Of a DNA stretch of 64,000 nt, positions 48,127-59,284 are shown in pieces. Where the stretch lies: assembly GCA_021234155.1 (NCBI GenBank), contig JAJEKV010000041.1:6749880-6813879 (forward strand), given 5' to 3'. This DNA is from Isoetes taiwanensis. Taxonomy: Eukaryota; Streptophyta; Lycopodiopsida; Isoetales; Isoetaceae. The position numbers were made by a program, and so were the translations under genes. Numbering within the stretch: the stretch's first letter is position 1; each line of letters begins with the position of its first letter. The notes under the pieces are model-generated. The model was not told the origin of the DNA, made no database searches, and saw nothing but the letters and a program-made list of their open reading frames with translations.

Positions 48127-50174
48127 TACCATTCTCAGAGGGTAGTGCACACTCCCTAATCAAGGGGTTCAGATCAATTTTCTTTGTGCAAGAGGTTGCT
48201 AAACTGTAAGATCCTAGAGGCTCTTCTATAAGCATTTCTTTAATAAAGTGTACCTCTTCCTTGAAGCCATAAGAACCATCCTGGTTGTAGATTGTGGCCA
48301 CTTGGGTACCATTTGAAATGGTGCACCTCCCTTCAGACCAGATTGGCCTAGCATCAACTGTGGCCATCCATCTTCTTCCTAGCAAGAGGTCATATATATC
48401 TGCATCTTCTCCCAAATCCTCAAAAGCAACAACAACAAAGTTGGCAGCTACAACAATGCCTTCAGTATTAACAGGAACTTTGGTCACAATACCAACTGGT
48501 GCTATTTTAGCATTGGAAAAGGATTTTAACAAAACAGATGATCTTTTATCTATCTCGAGGCCACATTTTTTCATAACATGATAAGGCATAATATTTAAGG
48601 AGTACCCTCCTAGAGTAGCTGAACACATAAATGCACCTGGATCTTCCTCATTTTGAGCCAAAATAAGATTAGTAGCATTTGCAATGCCTACACAAGCCAC
48701 TGCCTCACTAAAGGTGGTTTGTTGCAGTAATTTTTTCCTATAACTAGGTGCAATCTTTAACAAAGTAAATAAATCCACACTTACTTTGGAATTTTTTAAT
48801 AACACATCTAATTCATCAAGATCTTGATCTCTCTTACCATACTTTTGTTGGGGAGGTGGAGCTATTTCCTGGGGAGGAACTTCTATAACAGAGGGTGGTG
48901 GCAATGTTGACCTCCTTGAATGCTCTGGAACAAATTTATTAGGTTCAGCAGGTCTATGGACCTCTCCCATGCTTCTGGTTTGTACCACCATTACTTCCTC
49001 AGTCTTTGGCATTTCTGTAGCCTGCACAAACCTTATAGAACTAGTAGATTCAGCAAACCTTACATGGGGAGTTGCCTCAGGTTTTTTTTCTCTCTCTTGC
49101 TTGGCAAAATATTCTTTGACAGAGCACCTAAGGTCAGTATGACCAATCTCCTTGCAAAAAGCACAAACTGGACATTCTCTACCAAAATGACCCTTCTTTT
49201 TACATTTAGGACATATTTGCCAATAGCAAATGTCAGCTGGATGTGAAGTTCTATTGCAATGAATACATTCAGGATAAGTTCTACCTGCACTGCTTGCTTT
49301 GAGCTCCACAAGTTGTTTGGTCACTTCTGCTAAAGCTTCAGTTACCTTTGTCAAGTCTGCTTTAATCTCTGAAATTTGAGAATCAGCCTCTTCATCTTTG
49401 GTTTTTTTCTTTTCTTTATGCACAGCATAGATAGGAACAGAATGGTGAGGTTCATAAGGACCATCAATGGCATCAGGGTAGAAGGGGTCATGATGAAAGC
49501 TATTGTGTTTTTCTGGTAGGATAGAAAGCATTTTGGTCAATTCAGTTGTCTTGGCAAAAACCTTGTAGATGGAATCAAAACCTTCTGCAGCTTGAATCTT
49601 GATAAGTTTCCTATGAATTTCTGGTCTAGAAGATAGGCCTTTAATGAAGGAGGACACCAAAAAGAGCGTGGGGATGGTAACTTGACCTTTCTGACATCTA
49701 TTCATGAAGGTACTGAATCTTTCTTTGTACTGACTAACACTTTCACCTGCATAAATGGAGAAATTTTGCAATTCATTAACAAGGTCCTCAGGAGCAGCAA
49801 GTTTTCCAAACCTGTCTACAAACTTGGTGACAAGATCATCCCAAGAAGTGGTTCCCATAAGCTTCTCATAAGTCAGCCAAGCACCAGCTTCACTCTCCTC
49901 CTTAAAACACTTTTCAAATTGTGAGAACTTGCATCCTTTCTTAAAGCCATAATCCCTGTAGTAATCTTCAAAAATTCTCAGAAAAGTATTAGCACTCATG
50001 CTGGAATCAAAAGTAGGCAATGGAGTAGGCGCATTCAATTCAAACTGGTAAGGCAAACTTTGAAGTAATCCAGTTGAAAAACTTGGGGGGGAGAGATCTA
50101 TCTCTGCAGGGTTCTGAGGTCTCCTGGTCTTCCATTGGTTCTTGCTCTGCTGGAAATTTCTGTTTTGGAGCCAT
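48083..50174 (-). CDS. gag-protease polyprotein
   Basis: The likely start is ATG at 50172-50174 (MAPKQK), just after the primer site. A G7 run (50085-50091) then changes frame, and the open frame continues to 48083. The product contains a retrotransposon Gag domain (FEDYYRDYG ... WLTYEKL ... FIKGLSSRPEIH), a Lys-rich coiled-coil segment, and three CCHC-like knuckles (CIHCNRTSHPADIC, CPKCKKKGHFGREC, CAFCKEIGHTDLRC). An aspartic-protease-like domain follows with LNIMPYHVMKKCGLEI. The protease active-site triad DTG is not seen: the aligned stretch reads TLGGYS. A longer upstream frame to 50254 enters the LTR and is not used. Confidence 0.88.
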
Positions 50175-50196
50175 GAGTTCTCAAGATCCAGGTAGG

Positions 50197-50214
50197 ATCT
50201 CGGTAGGACCTCCA
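50197..50214 (-). promoter_or_regulatory. primer-binding site, tRNA-Gln type
   Basis: Three bases after the 5' LTR the minus strand reads TGGAGGTCCTACCGAGAT. Its complement fits the 3' end of plant tRNA-Gln (...CGGTAGGACCT plus CCA). This is recalled from the tRNA family, not searched. Confidence 0.65.
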
Positions 50215-50217
50215 AAA

Positions 50218-52135
50218 TGTTGACACTCAACCTGGCTTCAAAGGTCAACCACAATAAGCCAACTTGAGTATAAACCCAAATTGGGGTTAGGACCTCCAGA
50301 TCACTTAAGGTGATCAGTCTATGGAAGATAAGTATATTGAAAGAACCAAAAACTCAAAGTTTTCTTACCTTTCCCATTTCTAAAAAATGGAACCTTGACT
50401 CAAATTGATGTAGCAGTCGAAAATGAATTGAATCTTTGGATCAGATGATTTAGACTGGCACAAAAAAGTTGTAGGAAGATAAAGGTGAAGTCTCTGACCA
50501 AGTCAGATCATTATCCCGAGAGATATTCAAGCTTAAAGTGGAGTCAAAAATTGGTCAATGGCAGTCAAACCGTAAAACAGTGATCAGGAAAATGAAACTA
50601 GAGTTTCTGACCACTTTTTTGGGAATTTCCAAAGCCAACATATCACAAGGCTGTTCTGGAGTGTGGACATGAAGTCAGATTTTCATTTGAATGCTCATAA
50701 GTATTTTTTTGCATTAGGATTTTGCAAAATACAGTCAAGAACAGTCAAAACATAATGCAATTTTTTCTAACTCGAGTTGTAGATGGAATTTTTTGGTTTT
50801 TTCAAAGCATATGGGTCTCAGATGTCTCAGGGATTGATGGCAACTGGACCAAAAGCAACTAAGAACATAGGGGAATTTTCTGCAGCATTTTTTGAAAGGG
50901 AAAATTGTCAAGAATCATATCAGAGAGAATTTCTTCAACTTGGCATCAAATTTTCATTGATATGGAGGTAAATCAATCATAATAATAATGAATAATGGTA
51001 CTTCAGTACTTCAAATGCAAGAAAATATCAACTTCAGGTCATCAAATAATTTTAAGAGATAATTTCAACCAAATCTCTTTGGATCTTATCGGGGAGCACT
51101 CAGAGTCTTCACAAATCCTTCAAGTCCTGCTTAGCAATGATCACTGTAAGGTTTGAGCGCTTCTGTGCCTTCGAAAACTGCCTGTGTATGTTTGTTACAG
51201 TATATAGGTTTGATTTTGAGATTCCCGGGGTTACAGACCATGATCTTAGGCTTAATGTGTTGCTTAGATGAAGGAATCCAAAAATAGTTAAGTTACAGAG
51301 CTTAAGGATCTAATTCCGGCGAGATATAAGCTGATTTCCAAGTTTTAGGGTTGAAGACCGTATCTTTCGGCAAACTTCGCGATACGGTTCGTGTATTTTA
51401 AGGTGTATATGCCCGAATATGCCCGTATTTTGGCCTTTTAGGAATTTCGGCCAAGGTCTTTTAGGGATAATAAAATTCTATTATGGAAATCTAGCAAATT
51501 CGGCACCATGGAGGAGTATAGCCATGTAATCCTTCAAGTTTGGGGCTAGTTTGGGGCTATAATGAGTGGCACGAATACCTAGGCAATGGTCACCATGGGG
51601 TAAGAGGGAGAAAACAAATGGTGGTCAAGAGGGTAAAAGGGTATGGAAAAAATAGAATAATGGGAGCTCAAAAAGATGTGTATGGGTGATGATGGTAATA
51701 TTATGAAAGGAGAGGGAAAATGTAAGTAGAGAAAATATTTGAGATGAACAATTTGGCAAATATGGTAAAAAGGGCAAGCTCAATGGTCAAATAAAGGCAG
51801 GGAAATGAGGCATGAATATAGAAGTAGAAAAGAAAAAAAGGAATCTAGGGTTTGGTGCCATGGGTACAGGAATCTTCCAAACTTCAAAAGATGTCTTCCA
51901 AACTTCATAACCCAGATCATTCTAGAGTATATTCTTGACTAAGCATTTGACTCCAAATGAAATACCTCTTGTGACTTTCAACTTGAGCTCTTGTTGACCT
52001 GAAGAATGAACATTCTTTGACCTCCATATCAATATTGAATACCAAGATCTTCCAAACTTTGACCGTCTTTAAAGATGAATTGACCTAGTTTGAATGCATA
52101 GATCACAATTAGCATGTTGCCCCTTGGGGGCAACA
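50218..52135 (-). mobile_element. gypsy 5' LTR
   Basis: 1,918 bp; on minus it starts TGTTGCCCCCAAGGGGCAACA and ends GAGTGTCAACA. It is followed on the + side by the TSD CAGAG (52136-52140). Confidence 0.93.
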
Positions 52136-52140
52136 CAGAG
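52136..52140. repeat. target-site duplication CAGAG, right
   Basis: It matches 42013-42017. Confidence 0.92.
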
Positions 52141-53185
52141 GTCCAAGAAGAGGCAATAAAAAAAAGGTGGCTATAGAAGTAGACAAGGATAAGGAGAAAC
52201 CTACTACTAGAAAGAAGCAGAAAGATGAATTATGACATTCATGATAGAGAGGAGGTGATATCCAGGACTGGTCAACATCTACTTGATTCATTGGCAACAA
52301 GCATCTAAACGTATACAAACATGCGGTTGAGAATGTGAAGAAAACCCTTGATACTAAAAAACGTGGTAGGACACAAGACATCAACCAACCAAGATCTGCC
52401 ACGTTCATGATGGTTGTAAATACATCTAGCAACTGGGCAGCAATTGCAAAAGTTTTGAATTTGAGTACAAAGGTTGTTTATGCTGTATTGCTGCGTACGA
52501 ATGCTGTATTGCTGAGTACGAAGGACCATGGTCCATGTTCAAGAATCAGGCCAGATCAGACAGGTTAAGTGATGAAGATGCGAAAAGGTTTTAAGTTTTT
52601 GGATTTCTGAAACTAGGGTGTCTTCAAATAAAAGGCAAATGATTAAAATGAGACGTGATAATGACGGTAATAACATAGCAAAACCCTATAATCTGCAGCC
52701 AATTCATTATCTGGAAGAGACTCATGACCTATGATCACCAAAGGACGAACATGATCACATTGCTCTGCTCGAAGCATGTTCGCAAAGTTGAATGATCACG
52801 AGCTCAAGGAAAAAATATGTTGCTTTAAAAATTTAGGTCAAGGGTGCTCGGGAGATGCTTTACTGGTGCAAAAATACCCTCTAGCAATGCGCTTTGACCC
52901 TATAGCAAGCAAAGACCACTAGGACAGATTTGGGATCTCAAAACAGCCATATTTCCACTCCTTTTTCCCCATGCCATGATATACCAAACTATCATAATTA
53001 CAGATTTAGTTGCCCAGAATAAGAGGGATCGCGCATTAATGATGCCACTTGTATTTATTTATGTTTGTGGCGCTCTAAAAAGCCACTTGCATTAAAGCAT
53101 ATAGCCAGTGATGATGGTATCTATTTTGGTATGTCCCTCTTTAACTTTTGGTATATTTATCTTGTCTCTAACATTTGTACTTGTG
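52141..53185 (+). other. flank of gypsy insertion with possible exon remnant
   Basis: Just right of the TSD a frame reads GPRRGNKKKVAIEV then Lys-rich to a TGA at about 52233. It is open back across the TSD into the left flank. This may be the end of a Lys-rich exon split by the gypsy element. A 77-codon frame at 52335-52568 is unrecognised. The rest has no gene-like features. Confidence 0.3.
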
Positions 53186-53760
53186 GGTAGTGGGCGAAAA
53201 TACTCCGACCCTTGCTTCCGGGACGTTCACTACACCATTAGTCCTACTTGATATATATTTTGACCCTAGGTGGAAGGGGTAGATAACGCCCTGGGCTGAG
53301 GGTGTTACCATAAAAAAAAAAATTGAGGGATGGCCAAAATGGCGAGGGCGTGCATAGCACGCCCGAGCCATTTTGGCCATGCACGCCCGAGCCATTTTGG
53401 CCATGCCAAAAAATTTTTTTTTATGGTGAACGCCCGAGGACCAGGGCGTTATCTCCCTTAACACACTGCCCCGAGAGTTTTGGGCCATCTGATCACCATC
53501 AAAATCGATAAAAATCGTCCATTTGATAACATCCTAGTAACACCCTAGGATGTTTTGAAGTAGCAATGTGTTATGGCTCATAACACCATTGACCAAGATT
53601 GATCTCAACCGTTGGATCACTATAAACTTGAGGGGCAGTGTGTTAAGGGCGGAAATGCTCCGGACTGTTGCTTCTCGGACGTTCTTCCACTTTAGAATGC
53701 ATAAGAGGGTGAAATTGCTCTGGACCATGCTTCCCAGGCACTCTCTTATTGCATAAATAT
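53186..53760. repeat. three diverged copies of a terminal-like motif, with stem-loops
   Basis: Related blocks with GCTCCGGAC, TTGCTTC and GGACGTTC words lie at about 53190-53227, 53648-53685 and 53709-53745. The palindromes AACATCCTAG...CTAGGATGTT (53528-53554) and TGTTATGGCTCATAACA (53566-53582) lie between. They look like ends of non-autonomous DNA transposons of one family around the foldback at 53276-53459. Confidence 0.5.
53276..53459. mobile_element. foldback/MITE-like element
   Basis: Ends are inverted: GGTAGATAACGCCCTGG on the left and CCAGGGCGTTATCTCCC on the right, with inner arms TTACCATAAAAAAAA / TTTTTTTTATGGTGA. The centre holds direct repeats of CGCCCGAGCCATTTTGGCCATG. It has no coding capacity. 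A target duplication could not be fixed. Confidence 0.65.
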
Positions 53761-53973
53761 CATTTATCATTTCGGCCAAGGGGACTGGCCACACTCTTTT
53801 TGTTTGGGCGTGATGTTGACCGGATTTTTGACAAATCCTGGTCAACATGGAAGAATTACACATCAAAGGTCTAAAAAGAGGAAGTGAAGATTAATGGCCT
53901 CTATTTTATTTGTGTTTATTGTTCAAAATGGAGAGCCAAGATTTGAAGACAAATTTTGTTTTAACTAAAAGTT

Positions 53974-53990
53974 AAAGTTGATGGGGGATT
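53974..53990. repeat. LINE target-site duplication, left
   Basis: AAAGTTGATGGGGGATT here and at 55502-55518, flanking the LINE. Confidence 0.88.
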
Positions 53991-55501
53991 AGTCAGTCCT
54001 TAGTAGTACCCATGTTTATATGGCATCCTTACTGCTAGCACCACAGATTAAAGTGCATGAGCTCATTGCAATAGTTCGGAACTTTATTTGGGCAGGTACT
54101 GAGGAAGGTGATGTGGTTAAGGTCAAAGTGCATCCTTCCAAAATGGGCAGGTGGTCTGGGTATGATGGACTTCTTACTGCATAGCAAAGTGCTTATTTCA
54201 AAGTTCATTTGGAGACTCCTGAATGCTGAGGATGACTCTCCTGGTTCACACCTTCTTAGACAAGCTCTTGGTCACTGTATCCCTCTAGGCAAGAAGGCTG
54301 TCAAACCAGTCTTACCTTGGGCTTTATTTCAGACTCTGCAGCCTTTTCCAAGCGCTTCTCCATTTTTGCGTGGCTTGTTGGCGGCATGGGAGGCGGTCGA
54401 CATCTTTTACGGCCATGCCCCTCTATCCACACCCTATTGGAACTCCATGGTGGTGGGCACCACTGCCTCCCGACCCCCTCGGCACCTCCATTGGCAGCCT
54501 CGGTTCATCCCCTTACACGAGGCGATGGGTTCTTGCGGGTGTTGTCTCTATTCAAGCATGGTATGAGGAGGGTTAAGCCTCTTGTCTTGGCACGAATTTC
54601 GGGGCAAAGTTCCTGCTCTCTCGTTGGGATGTATCTCTATGGGAGAAGGTCGCAGAAAAAATTTGCCTCTCATAGTGCAAGTTGGTGTTCTTTGAAAGGG
54701 TGCCATGATGGGACTTTGTCATGAAAATATTCACAAAGGCAAGCAATTTGTCGGTCCGATCGATATATCGCCTTCTTTTTAGCTCCACAACCCCTCCGGT
54801 TGCGGATGGGTGGCACCTACATGTTCCACTGACCCACTTTGTGTCGCATACATGGCGATGGCTTTGGGATAGGTTGCTCCATCCTAAAGTCTACATCTTG
54901 TGGTGGCGGGTTATCCACAGTGCACTGCGGGTTAATGCCTTTCGACATCGCTATGATCCGCGCACATCTGCGGTATGCCCGCTCGCCTCTCGGACGTTGA
55001 GACTCTTGAGCATTGTCTCTTTGATTGTTCTGAGGTTCAACCAGCGTGGTCCTGGCTACAAGGCTTGTTTAACAGTACATTGGACTGCCGATGCATCCTT
55101 TTGGCATCCTATCCCAACGCATGGCCTCCAGCTAAACAAAGGGCATTTCATCTTGGTTCCGGTTGGCTCCTATGGTCGATATGGGAGCATCGCAGACACC
55201 ACCACATCTTTCGGGTCATCTATTCATCGCACCGCGGTGTTATTACGATGGCCCGAGAAAAAGATATTGGACCCCTACGAGTGTTCTTCCCTTGACTTTC
55301 GGAACCGGTGGAACGATCGGATTGATATCTTGAATTGATTCTTATCATTAGTCTCCTATTCTGGAGTAAGTACATTGTGCTCCAGGCTCGTGCTCCTGTG
55401 GCATCTCTGTGTGCTTACACAGTTAGATGAGACATGTAAATTTTATACTTTTTCTCTGATTAATAAACTTTTTGGCTTTCGTCCTTCAAAAAAAAAAAAA
55501 A
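53991..55501 (+). mobile_element. 5'-truncated L1-type LINE
   Basis: It is flanked by a 17-bp TSD and ends in a poly(A) run at about 55488-55501 after an AATAAAC-like signal. It contains only the last part of ORF2, from the RT thumb to the 3' end. This is a standard target-primed insertion. Confidence 0.9.
54018..55340 (+). pseudogene. LINE ORF2 3' end with zf-RVT domain, broken
   Basis: Pieces in several frames read as L1 ORF2: ASLLLAPQIKVHELIAIV then NFIWAG (after the RT palm), LPKWAGGLGMMDFLLHSKVL, then the zinc-binding zf-RVT region (HPKVYILWWRVIHSALRVN and, in another frame, ETLEHCLFDCSEVQPAW). Frameshifts near 54170, 54570 and 55000 and several stops mean no product is made. The endonuclease and RT catalytic regions are missing because of the 5' truncation. 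Confidence 0.85.
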
Positions 55502-55518
55502 AAAGTTGATGGGGGATT

Positions 55519-56285
55519 GATGACTTGGCACTCTCAATAAATTTATGGGACAAGTCATAAATTTATTGATGATAAAAAAAGTTGATGGGATTGATAAATT
55601 TATTGAAAAAATCATAAATATTATGAGGATCAAGATGCTCCTCCTCTCTTCCTGATCCACGAATCTTGCAAAAGGGTGGCAGCCTCTTGCCTGGTTCAAG
55701 ATCAGAGGCTGTCCATGGTTCAGAGACATGGAGGGCTCATTCCATTGTATATCTTCTTATTTCTCTTATTTAAGATTATTTCTAGCCCAGAATTGTTTAT
55801 CTTGCACTGTTTTTTTTTCATTGTTTCTTTGCAGCATCAAAATTGATCTTGATTCTTGCCTTTTGAGACCACTTGTTGGGGATTTTAGGGAAAATCCGTC
55901 AATAGATAGTTAGTTACTTTCTCATATACGATGCCCCGATCGTACAGGAATGGAAAATTCCCTCCTGTCAGGAACTGACTCACCAACATGAGACCGTCTA
56001 TTTGACATTGAACTCTTGATGGTAAACAAGATCCAACATGAAAAGTATAGACATGTCATTTATCTTGTCATTTATCTAGTTGCAAAAGCGCATAACCACA
56101 TAAGCACTTGATAGAACATAAATATAAACATGGCCATCTCAAATGGCAAATTCACCACAATCCATATAACAATATAGAAAAATCCAATATACAACAATAC
56201 ATGGATATTTCCAGGCTTAGACTCATGGGGATCGGCTGTGGCTTGTTCTCTAGAGCTCAATAAAATAGAGTTCAGAACAGTTGGA
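55519..56285. other. AT-rich DNA without recognised features
   Basis: Short AAATTTATTGA motifs and a further partial AGTTGATGGGATTGAT near 55581. No gene is seen. Confidence 0.4.
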
Positions 56286-56289
56286 TTGG

Positions 56290-56930
56290 GCTAGCAAAGA
56301 ACCATGGCCATTGAGTTGTCAACTCTATCCGCCGCTCTTGTGCATATTTTGTAGTTAGGCTGAAAAGTATCGGGACTTGACTGTAGCCTGCATGGGATAT
56401 AGTCAAGAGGACTACTCCAGGGTTGCATCTTCCCGGGGCCCAATGAGACAGGAGTAGACTAGTCTCCTCCAAAAGTACATGCCAACTATAGGTATTTAGA
56501 GGGTCACAGTTCTCCATGCCCATGGACTTAACCCCACTAAGGCAACACATCACCTAGGAGGTATTGAGCCTATAACTTGCACACGCGTGATGACAAGATA
56601 TTGGGCCTAGCACACTATGTTTCCTCAGTAGACTCTACATACCAAGGAATCAACTGTAGTCGAACAAGTCTTCATTATCATCCAATCTAGTCCTACCACA
56701 ATTTAATGTGAATTAATGAGGTCTATCACTAGGAACATACTATTCATAGCTTCTAGGTCTCTAACCCCCTTCTCCAAGCACAAGAGATGCCCAACAGGGA
56801 TATCATCCATTATCATATAATAGAATGAATCGAAATAACAGATCTAATCTAACTAATCTAACCAATATGGTTAGGGTTTGTTCATTAGTCTAGGTTATAT
56901 GTCTGGATTCTTAGGCTCTAGAGATCGTTT
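56290..56930 (-). mobile_element. old inverted relic of a type A LTR
   Basis: The minus strand matches type A LTR landmarks in order with many changes: a GGTTAGATTAG stretch, GGGAGAAGGGGGTTAGAGACC, the GGAGTAGTCCTC block, and GGATAGAGTTGACAACTCAATGGCC (compare GGATGGAGTGGACAACCC). It is more diverged than the + copies and lies head-to-head with the LTR beginning at 56979. Confidence 0.6.
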
Positions 56931-56978
56931 AAGACTATGAATAAGTGGCCTAAGAACAGTTGTGAAACTTGCATTAGC

Positions 56979-58615
56979 TGACAGGACAGTATACGGTCCC
57001 AGGACGTATACTGTACTGCCACGTCACGCGTACACGCCACTCCGACTGACGTGTACGCCGACGTGTAGCCAAGTGGGTAGCCCCTAGGGGGCAACTTGCT
57101 AAGAATGTGCATTAGTATTAATGTGCAGTGTGGGCACACATTTCCATGTGGCCACTTGATGCCAAGTGGGCCATACCCAAGTGTGCAATTAATGTGCACA
57201 TCTTCCAATGTACACATTAATGTGGGCACACCTTTCCATGTGGGCACATTTTGCCACCTAGCTATTAAAGGCAAGTGGGCCCATTCCCAATTATTCCACA
57301 TGCCAAAAGGGGATAATTGGAAACCCTAGCCAACCCCATGTCTATTTAAGGAGGGAAACCCTAACTTACCCATTTTTTGTTTCTAGGGTTTTAGAGCTCT
57401 GTTTTGGCTGCCTCAACAGCCAAAACCGCCTCCCAGACTCTGCCTGAGAGAATTGCACCATTAGTTTCCCTTGATTCGAGCGTTTCAGCAGGATGGTTGA
57501 GCTCAGGTCAGGAGGAGCCACTCAAGGATCAGGTATTTAGGCAATTTAATAGCTTAAACCATGTTTCAGTCATAGAATCAGTAGGTTTAGCCTATTAAAT
57601 TGCCCATAGCAGCTCTCTAGATCTCTAGATACCAGACTCTAACTAAAGAACCTAACTCTATGATATAGATTAGATATAGTTCTTTAGTTCTTCTGTGATG
57701 TATGTGGATGATGTATCTCTATGAACTCCTTGTATTGGGAAGGGGGGTAGAGACCTAAAGCTTGGTAGTAGATGCTCCTAGATTAGCCTCTCTAGCACAC
57801 TATAGATTCGGCCTGTGTACAAGAGCCACACCAGGTTGTGGGTGAAGGGGCCAGACTGGCTGAGAAGGAGGTTCATGTCCCGACTCCTGAAAGATCCCTC
57901 TGGTGTGTAAGGCCTACCAGGGATCATTGTGACTAGGTCTAATGGCTCACCACTGAGTGCGGGTGAGGCATGGACTCGACACCCGTGAAGTGGTGTACAC
58001 TATCCAGTGGGTTCAGTCGAATACGGGCGGTGGCCCTCTAGTCACCTTGAGTCGGCATGTAGATCTCTGGAGGGAGTGATCCCTTCCTGCCCCATCGGAA
58101 CTGGGGAGATGAAACCTAGGAATAGCCCCTTTGGCTATGCATCCGGCGGGCTGCAGTCAGGTCCCGACACTTTTCGGCCTACTCTGCAAAGTGTGCATAG
58201 GAGGGGCGGATGGAGTGGACAACCCTATGCCATGTTCATATGCCAGCCAAATCCATTGCCATGAATTCTGTCTGCAATGAACTCTGGAGACCCAAGCCGT
58301 CAGTCAAACCCTTGAGTCTGAGCCTTGGGTAGGATTCCCCATATGTATTGTGCTCACCTTGTTTATGCAGATGTGATGGACCACCCTTCGAGGTGGATAT
58401 GTGCTTATGTTATATACTGACATGTCTGTTTACGCTTCCGCAGCTAGGTAGGCCCTGAGGGAGACGGGGTAAAATGACCCCTTCACTCTTCCCACTGGAA
58501 CCCGTCATGGTTGCAGTGTCATGTGGAGGGCCCTGTATCGGCATGGAGCTGGTATGGGGGATGAACTCCTGGTTGTATACGGTGAGTGCACCGTATGCGA
58601 GTAGGGGACGTCACA
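56979..58615 (+). mobile_element. type A LTR (5' LTR of the histone-bearing element)
   Basis: Colinear with 6757-8458 and 16591-18295. The first bases are degraded, but the 9-bp palindrome CAGTATACG / CGTATACTG is perfect (56987-57014). The end GGGGACGTCACA is intact and followed by a primer site. A TATA-like CTATTTAAG lies at 57342-57350. Confidence 0.85.
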
Positions 58616-58616
58616 G

Positions 58617-58628
58617 TGGTATCAGAGC
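58617..58628 (+). promoter_or_regulatory. primer-binding site, initiator-Met tRNA type
   Basis: An intact TGGTATCAGAGC one base after the LTR end. The next 130 bp match the leader at 8470-8600. Confidence 0.88.
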
Positions 58629-58831
58629 AATGTTCTTGGTGACCAAGAGCAAAGCACTGACTATGCTCCCATTAGTACTAACTGATAGGATCCTTAAACC
58701 TCGAAAAGTGGGAAAAAATTTTTCTCATTTTTGTAGTAGATGCTAAGCTAGTAACAGTTAGAAGTGATTGAAAACATAAGGAAAACATAAAAAGACAGAA
58801 ATTGGTGAGCCAACTTCCAAAAAGTAGGGTG

Positions 58832-58898
58832 GTCTCACACGTCGCGCCAGGACAGGAAATGAGATTCTCATTTTCGGGCTGGGCGCAACGTGTGAGAC
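58832..58898 (+). repeat. leader hairpin 1
   Basis: A 67-bp palindrome: GTCTCACACGT ... ACGTGTGAGAC outer arms, GCGCC / GGGCGC middle arms and an AATGAG / CTCATT inner stem. It corresponds in position, not in sequence, to the hairpin array at 8667-9770. Confidence 0.85.
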
Positions 58899-59033
58899 AT
58901 TCAGCTTGAAACATTAAGAAATGTCATGAATCACAGTAAAATAACTTGATAATTCTAATTTTAAGCTAAGAATCAGTAGAATTGGCATGTTACATGTTTA
59001 AAAAGTACAAAATTTAGTAGTGGGTCCCACCAT

Positions 59034-59100
59034 GTCTCACACGTCGCACCAGGACAGGAAATGACTTTTTCATTTCCGGGCTGGGCGCAACGTGTGAGAC
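59034..59100 (+). repeat. leader hairpin 2
   Basis: It has the same arms as hairpin 1 with an inner stem GGAAATGA / TCATTTCC that is extended and better paired. The DNA between the two hairpins is unrelated, so the hairpins themselves are the conserved part. Confidence 0.85.
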
Positions 59101-59174
59101 CTTGCTTAATTAGGTGTTTTAGATGTTTTAGGTAACCCAAAAAGGTAGTTTAGAATTTGACCTAAAATCGACCC

Positions 59175-59184
59175 CTATAAATAG
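59175..59184 (+). promoter_or_regulatory. TATA box upstream of histone-like ORF
   Basis: CTATAAATAG is a perfect plant-type TATA box 100 bp before the ATG at 59285. A second TATAAAG lies at 59217. The ORF may have its own promoter independent of the LTR. Confidence 0.55.
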
Positions 59185-59284
59185 ATCCAGACCCCCTCAT
59201 TTTCGCGTACCCTGCTTATAAAGTCCGCTCTCTTTTGCCAAGGCGATCTTCTGGCGCATAGCTCGGATCGGCGAACCGTCAAGC

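Larger units (their letters stand above)
42018..52135 (-). mobile_element. Ty3/gypsy LTR retrotransposon, near-intact, 10.1 kb
   Basis: Both LTRs, TG...CA ends, a 5-bp TSD, a primer site and gag-protease-RNase H-RT-RNase H-integrase are present on the minus strand. The LTRs are very similar apart from a 26-bp indel (near 42696 / 50888) and scattered substitutions, so insertion was fairly recent. The coding region is broken only by two homopolymer indels, one in-frame TAG and a possible natural -1 shift. There is no chromodomain after integrase. Integrase and Gag resemble the plant Tat/Athila side of Ty3/gypsy, but the RNase H order is atypical. Confidence 0.95.
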
